From IMG/VR virus record IMGVR_UViG_3300046009_002774, positions 1 through 25,183 of that record: a stretch of DNA of 25,183 bases; one strand, 5' to 3'. The DNA is from a virus. The position numbers were made by a program, and so were the translations under genes. The notes under the pieces were generated by a model that saw only the letters and a program-made list of their open reading frames with translations, made no database searches and was not told where the DNA came from. Shown piece by piece: positions 13,701 to 22,700 of this stretch (positions are counted from its first letter, which is position 1; every line of letters begins with the position of its first letter).

Positions 13701-16700
13701 AGTCAACAATATACAAAAGTTGGCGATGCACCAGGTAACACCAACGGTACAACAAACATTTTTAATCGTGTAAAAACTTTTGCTACTGCACAAATTACTG
13801 CTAATTATTCCGGCACTGCGCCTCAACTATCTGCAATAACTGCGTTAATTAACGATAAAGTTGACAAAGTTGTTAACTTTTTAACTGTTGCCAGCCCTAC
13901 AATAACGCTAGTTAACGAAGATACATTTACTAATAATGATACAAATGATATGTATAGAAATGCAATATCATTAAGAAATCTTATTATAAACAATTCAACG
14001 TCAATTGTTAACAGCACTGTTGTGTATGTTAATACTACATTTGCAGGCGGGTTTGTATACGATGAATCGTTGTGTTATAGAGATTTAGGATTTATCATTG
14101 ATTCAATGTGTATTGATTTAATAACAGGCGGAACATGGCAAGCTATTAATTCAGGAAAAAGTTTTTATAAAAATGCTAGTGCAAGAACTATTGCAGTTGG
14201 CGGCACACATTATAAACAATCGCTTGACGGATTACAATTTGCTAAAACAGTTGCATTGCAGGTCTTAAATAAAGAAACTGCAGTTAGATATCAATCGTTG
14301 CCTCAGCTTGTTTCATTCTCAAATGCAAGCGAGTTACCGTCAACTTCTATATTTGTACAAGGTAATATAGCAGCAAATGTTGCATCATTAAGATCAGTAT
14401 CGTTTGTTGATATTGGCGATTTAGTTGTTTTAACTAGCCATGGTCTAACTAACGGTACATCAGTATCATTCTCATCTATCACAACAACTACTGGTATTGT
14501 TACCAATACAATTTATTATGTAGCAAATGCAACTACTCATAATTTTAAATTAACTACATTAACTGGTAATTCTGTTACATTGACATTAAATGGAACAGGT
14601 ATATTAAATTCAAATGATTCAATAACAAAATTTACTAATAGTTTTGATACAGTTCTTAATATTCTTCAATACGGTGTCGGCGTAGCACCAGTTGCATCAT
14701 ACGGCACTGGAATATGGCATGTTTGTGTTAACAATGGTGGTAGAGGATTTGTTGATCAAGGGTCACCGTCAAACAACGATATTTTTCCTGCTAAAGTAGT
14801 ACTTGGTGTCGGTTCATCAACAGTTGATGCATCGGACGCATATGGCACAATTGTAAAATATGTGCCGGCACAAGATACATCGTTAACTATTATCTCAATT
14901 GACAGTCTTACACAATTTACACTATCGGTTAATCATAAAACTGCAGGCAGTATTACAATCACTGTTGGAACAGTTACTGGATTATCTGCTACGTTGTCAA
15001 CTGGCACTGCAGTAGTTACGTTAACATCTGGAAATACAGCTGAATTAAGTATTGGTCAAACCCCAACTGCGATAACAGGACCTGGTGAGTTTGGTGTAGG
15101 TACACTAGGAAATGTTGATACTGTACAAGTTCGGTTATCTAAACCTGGATTCTTTACATCATCTTATATTTTATCTAATGTTACCTGGGCATATTCAAAT
15201 GCTAATATTATAGTTACTAGTAACAATCACACAGTTACTGCAGGAACAAATATTATTGTAAATTCTGCTAATTTTTCTGGTAGTAACACTAATGCACCAA
15301 CAGGTTCATGGGTTGTATCATCTGTAACGACTAATACATTCTCATTTACTGCAGATGCAATACCAACTGGTACTAGCACAACATTAACTGTTGTAATTCA
15401 AGTTGGTGAGGAATTAGAATTTGGTGAAACTGTTCGTGATTTACAAATTACAGTATTTGTAGAAAGTGGTATTTACTACGAAGATTATCCAATTAGATTA
15501 CCCGCTAACGTTTCTATTAAAGGTGACGAATTCCGTAGAACAATTATTCGACCAATTGACAGAATTAGTCAAAGTGCATGGGTTAACATGTTCTTTTATC
15601 GTGATTCTATTATTGATGCACTAGAAATTGGTAAAGTTAATTATAACGGAACTGATGATTCACCTGTAGTATCAAGTTTTGTGTCATTTACAGATACCGG
15701 TGATTTAGTTACATTAGCATCGCATGGTCTTATTTTAAATTCAAAAGTAAAATTTGTAACTATTAGTACAACTACCGGGTTAACTACTGATATTGATTAT
15801 TATGCAATACCTGTTTCAGAAAACACATTTAAAGTTAAATTGTCTATTACTGGTAGTGCATCGACGTTAACTAACAACGGTACCGGTATAATGACTCATT
15901 ATACTGATTATTCTCCAGTTGTTTCAACTAACGTGTCTTTTACTGATTCCGGCGACTTAATTACATTAGTAAGTCATGGATTTTTATTAAACAATCGAGT
16001 TACATTTTTATCAGTTAATACAACTACTGGGTTAACATTAAATGTAGGGTATTTTGTAATTCCTGTTTCAATAAACACGTTTAAGGTTGCATCTGTTAAA
16101 GATGGAAGTGCTGTGTCGTTTACTAATAACGGTACCGGTGTAATTTCACACAATATTACTGCATCATTTGACGGTGTATCAAATAAGATCGTTGTTACAT
16201 TAGGTAGTAACTATCAAGCATTATTATCATGGGTTGGTAGAGTAATTGCTGATACATCGACTACTGATAATAAAAAACGAGGAAGAGCAGTTATTGATTC
16301 AGTAAGTGGCAACACTATGAATTGTACTGTAATTTATCCATTTGATCAACCAGGGATATATCCGTATTCTGTTATTGTAGCAGGTGTAACTAAAATAGTT
16401 ACGTGGAAATTGTTTGATACTAACAATTACGGACGTCATTACTTAACTGATCCGTTAGATATCAACAGTACACCTAAAAATAATAAAGAAATTGACGTAT
16501 TTTTATGTAATGAAGGAAACAGGGTTTTAGGTATGACATTCCAAGGTCATGGCGGATTTGCTATGGTACTTGATCCAGAAGGTAACATTAAAACTAAATC
16601 ACCATACATCCAAGAATGTTCTAGTTTCTCGCAAAGTAATAACTATAAAAGATTTGCAGGTGGTCAATTGATTGACGGGTTTGCAGGTAGATTATATGGT

Positions 16701-19700
16701 ACAATTACTAACATTGCAGATCAAGGACTTACTGTAACAGTAATAGGTGAAGACAATAGTGGTTTAGATGTTAGACCGCCACAACCACCTTGCTCTTTCT
16801 ATGTACGTGGTAACCGATATCAGATTGATGATATTGCAAGTTTTGATGCATCAACTAAAACAGTGGTGTTAACGTTAGATAAGTCAACTACGTATATGTA
16901 TGATCCTGTTACCCATGCACTTACTTATGACTTATTAAAAGCACAACGTGACGTTGGGTTTGTTCTTGATGCTGCAATAACTGATGCTATATTAGGAACT
17001 AACTATCGATCAATACATGCAGGTAGATCATTTTTAAGAACGTATTCAAGCTTATTAATTGGTGGTTTGAAAGATTTAACAATTTCAGGTATTGACGAAT
17101 CTGCAAGATTGGCAAATTTATACTTTGCAAATACTAGTTTATTATCAAATAATATTAGAATTATAACTGGTATGATTAGCAACGGGGTTAATGCAACACC
17201 TACTATTACTTGGCCTACTAGTGCAACCAGTGATTTAAATAAAGTTCGTGATATTATTCAAAACAATAAAGAGTTTATTAAAACAGAAATTAGTGCATGG
17301 CTTGCTGCTGGTAGCAGCGGGTATAATATTAGTAAGTTTGCTAATTATAACGTGTTAACTAGCGAAAGAGATACCGGGTACATAATTGATGCTATCACGT
17401 ATGACATTTTCTTTGGTGGAACAAGTCAAACTTATGATAGTGCTATTTCATTTTATTATTATGATACTGCTAATAATATACAAAGTGTTATTCCGGACGA
17501 ACTTGAATTATGTAAACAAGCATACATTCATTTAAAATCTATATTGCAAGATATTATAGCAAATAATGTAATTACTAAATCGTCCGGTAACGGTGTAAGC
17601 CAAATCTTTTATACCACACTACCGACGTCAACTTCTACTTATGTAACTAACGCAGGCAATTTGTGTGATATAATAATTGATTATGTTGTTGATCATGCAT
17701 GGACAGCTATTCCGTCAGTTGCTATACCATGTAAAGTTGTATCTGCAACTATATCAGGAACACAAACTGGCACATATGCAGTTGGTAATTTATTAACAGT
17801 ATCCGGAGTATCTGGAGTAATTGCATATGTTACTGCAGTGTCGTTAACTGGTGCAGTAACTGCAGTTAGTTTTACAAGAACAGGAGCAACTGCTGGCAAC
17901 TTTACATCTACTCCGGCATCATTAACTGCCCTTGCAACTGCAAATAGTAATATATCTACAGGGTACGGTGCAGGTGCATTGTTAACACTTGTTATCGGAC
18001 CGCAGTACTTCCCATCATTACCAACTGGAGATAATACAGATGATTACGGTACAGTGTTAACCGATATATCAACTATTGCATCATCGGTTACTACTTTCTT
18101 AAATAATGGTGCTAATTTACGGATTAATTTAGAAACTGGCGGTAATCGGTCTATGTTAGCAAACGACTTTGCTATGTTTAATGATTTAGCATATGGTATT
18201 CTTGCAACAAATGGTGCGTTTACTGAACAAGTATGTACATTTACGTATTATGCACATACCGGGCTTTGGGCAAACAACGGTAGTAACTTAAGAGGCGTAG
18301 GCTGTTCAAACACCTTTGGTAATTACGGTATGAGGGCGTCGGGGTTTGACGTTACTGAATTACCAGATAGTACTAACCTTGCTAACCACATGATTCAAAC
18401 TGCAATAGTGTATAAACAAGGGTTAACTATTAACGAAATGACTCCTACTGCTACAACTTCTGCGGTATCTGTGTGGATTAGTGGTTATGATTATAAACCA
18501 ACAAATGGTTCTACATTAGAAATTGATCATACAGTAAATGGCGGTATTATTACTAAGTATTCAATCACATCAGTTGAGTATACTTCAATTTTAATTGGAA
18601 CTAAAACAGTTCTTAAACTGAACTTATCTGCTTCAACAAGTTCAACTAGTGCAGCATCGGCTGGGTTAGCAAAAGAATTGTACCATGGGCAGGTAGTAAC
18701 TATTCGTGTAACAACTAACGTAAAATTTAATAATATTGATAACGTTAAACCGACTAGACCATCAACTGCATTACAATATAATGACAACTTAAATGATGTA
18801 TATCGTATTGTTGCATATAACTTAACAGAATCAACTGGTGATTTATTAGATCCAAACGTTGCAATTTTACAAAGTGATAATGATTTTGCATATTACAGTT
18901 TTATTGTTGACCCTGCTAACATCGTAAATGGTGATCCTTCTTCAAATATAACAGCATCTATCGTATCCGGTAGTGTTTCAAGTACTACAATAACAGTTAA
19001 TAATGTTGTCGGAATAATCGAAGCTGGACAAACTATTGTAGGCATTGGGTTTACAGGACAAATTGTATCAACTGTAACCGGACCAATAAGTAGTGTTTAT
19101 ACTATTACATTAGGGTCGGTAACTACATCAACTGCAAATCCAACAATTACTCCAGCAGGCCCGGTGTCGTTCTCATTTAAAACACAAGGATCTAAAGTTA
19201 GTGATACTAAAATAGCAGTAAGTCGTATTACACAAGATTCAGTTATTGATCAAATCAATAAAGGAACATATATCACTTCATGGAATGGTAGATTACATCG
19301 TGTATTAAAATATGTAGTTCCGACTTTTGCAGCATCTAGATTAGGTGTAGAGTATAACAACACTACTCAGATATTAGAAGTTTCAGGAAATTCGGGAACA
19401 ATTGTTCCTGGAACAATTATTGTCAGTAAAGTGTTAGTTGGCGGAGTATCTACTGTTGAATTTATTGGTACTGTTGTAAGTTCAGAAATTACTGTAGGAA
19501 ATTTAACGCATACTAGTATAACTGTTTTAAATGGTGTAGGTACTGTTACTGCAGGAAGTGAAGTTACATTTGGTGTTAATAACAACGGCTATCTTGAAAT
19601 TTCAGCTAATGCAATTATTAATAATTCTGCAGACGGAACTGGTATTCCTGCAATGGTGTTTGCAAGTAGTACATTACAAGTTGACAGCACAGTTAATAAA

Positions 19701-22700
19701 TTAGTAACATTTAACATTCCGTACAATAAGGATAACTTAATACCAAAAGTTGATAGCTTTATTACAATTAGCGGAAATTCAAATTCTAATTATAATGTTC
19801 CGTTGCAGGTTACTTCAATAAAAGATCAAACTACCTTAACTCTTCCATCGGTTGAAGGGTATGTGCCGGGAATGATCATTACATCTGAATATATTGTAAC
19901 AACTATTGCTAGTGGTACTACATTTACAACAATTGCAGAAACTGGTCTATCTACAGGTGATATAGTTAAGTCAAATACTACAACTAATGGATTAGAAAAA
20001 GGAATTATCTATTATGTAAAATCAACTCCGTCGACATATACATTTACGTTAACTACAGGATCACCAAGTAACGCAGTAAAAACTGATTTTATATCTGGTA
20101 CTAGTTTATTGGTATCAATCAAAACACCAACTACTGCAAATATGAACTCGGAAACAATTGTTCAATCAGTTGATAAAGATACTAACAAAATTGTAGTAAG
20201 TCCGTCATGTTGGGCACCAAACGGGTCTCCAATTAGAGCAATATTAGCAGCTAGTGTAAAAAGAATTTATATATCAGATGGCGGTACTGGATATACTGTA
20301 CCACCACCTATCACTATAGTAGGTGAACCGTACACTCAACAAGCAACTGCATCATGTAATGTAGTTAATGGTGTTATTACACAAATTAATTTAATAAGAC
20401 CAGGGTCGGGTTATATAACTACGCCAACTGTTCAAATTGGTATTGCTCCAAATGCTCCAGCACGGTCATCACAAGACCGTGATGCAGTAATAATAATAGA
20501 GCTAACAACACCTGTTTATAGAACGTCTATTGCATCTACCGGTGAAACCGTTACACAATTAACTACGTTGTTTTCTGGAGATCCTGGTGTTTTTGGTGCA
20601 GATACTGCTGCTACAATTGTTAATGCCAACACAGGTCTTCCAACATTAACTACTTATAATGGTGTTGAAGGGTATTCGGTAGCATATAATTATTCAACAT
20701 TAGGATCAGCTCTTACTGCAGGAACTTGGTACCAAATTGCAGGAAATAGCAGTTTACTTTATAACGGATTTGTACAAGTAATTTCAAGTGCTGATGCTAC
20801 CCATGCTGTTATATTTTATCCGTATAATCCCGGATTATATGGAACTGGTACTACTACAATTGTTAGAACTAGTACATCTGGATTAGGTGATAGTTTAGGT
20901 ATTAGTAAACCGTTTAGTAAAACATCATCTTATACTTTAAAACTTGGGTATGCAGTTGATGTAGGCGGCCAAGTAACGACACGTATTAGTACCTGTCGTG
21001 CAACAGGACACGATTTCTGTGATATAGGTACCGGCGGATATAGTACTACAAATATTCCATATTCAATCTACGGTGATCCTGCATTAGCAAGAAACCCTGC
21101 ACACGAAACATTAGACGAAGGTGTAGGACGTTGTTTTTACGTTTCAACTAATCAAGATGGTATATTTAGAGTAGGACGTTTCTTCTCAGTAGACCAAGGT
21201 ACTGGTACTGTAACGTTTAGTGCTAAGATTTCGTTATCAAACATCGAAGGGTTTGGTTTTAGTAGAGGGGTTGTTGTTAACGAGTTTTCATCTGATTCAT
21301 CATTAACTAACAATGCATCTGAAATTGTTCCTGTTCAAAGTGCAGTACGTGGGTATATTGATAAACGATTAGGATTAGATCACGGTGGTTCATTGATGCC
21401 GTTTACGTCAATTATTGGACCTGGATTCTTACCATTAAATGGTATTACTGCTATGAACGGCCCTATTAACATGAATGGCGAGCATCGAATTACTGGCTTA
21501 AATGGACCTGCAGTAGATTCAGATGCTGCAACTAAAGGTTATGTAGATACTCAAATATCGTCAAAAGATGCAGTTTCAAAGTTAGGTGATGTTAAAGTAA
21601 CAAGTACTCCACAATCTGCACAAGTGTTATCATATGTAATTGGACCAACTGACAGTGGATTGTCAACAGAGTATAAATGGCGTAATAAAACGATTATCGG
21701 AGATATAACGTTATCGGTTGTTTCTGAAACAATTTCCGGAATAACATATTACAATTTAACTTCTATAATCGGTGCTGGTAAGATTGTTAACAGTATGGTT
21801 AGTTCAACTGCTGCAGTTGATCAAAGTAAACTCGCACTAACTGCTGCACCTACAGCGTCTACTGTACCAAGTAGTTTTGTTCAGGCTAATTTAGGTGTTG
21901 CTAGCTTTAATAGTAATCAATTTAACGCAACATACGGTTGGATCGATCTTAAAAATAACGGTGTTGCGTTAGGTAAACTAGCTGCAATAAGTACAGGGAA
22001 TGTATTAGGAAATAATAGTGGATCATCGGTAGCACCTACTGAAATATCATTTGGTACAGTTGTTACAGGCGGTGACGGTATTACGAATGCGGTATTTGGT
22101 AGTGGTACTACTGCGTTAACTAATTATGTTATGTTAGCGTCTTACAACGGAACAACCACTTCTCAAAATACCTATAGTTTAATAGCTACAACTACTACTA
22201 ATGATCTAAGAAATAGAATAGTAAAAACTGGTGATGTTGGTGATATTAATGCCGAACAATATAAAATTGACGGTTCTAAAATTATTGATACTATAGGAGC
22301 AGGTGCGGCAGAAACAATAAAGGTAGTATTTACAACTCCTGGTTCTTCTGACTTTTTAACTGCAGTAGGTAATGGTACTAATTTAGCACCAGTTGTAGTT
22401 AAAGTTTTAGGAACATTAGATGTTTCAGGTAATACAATAAACGCATCTACACTTAATTACAGTGGTACTAACCTTACTGGTACAATTTCCGGATCATGGA
22501 CTTTACCGACAGGAAGTACATTTGATGCAAGACAGGGTACATTTAGATCGTCCGGTGCAGGATTAGAAGCAAGTGATACAAGACCAAAAGTAAAACCAAC
22601 CGTAATGTTTGATTTTGCTAATAGTAGAACATTAGATCCAAGGATTACATTTACGCGTGAGTCAATTGGTACATATTATGATATGTCAGGAGTAATGAAA

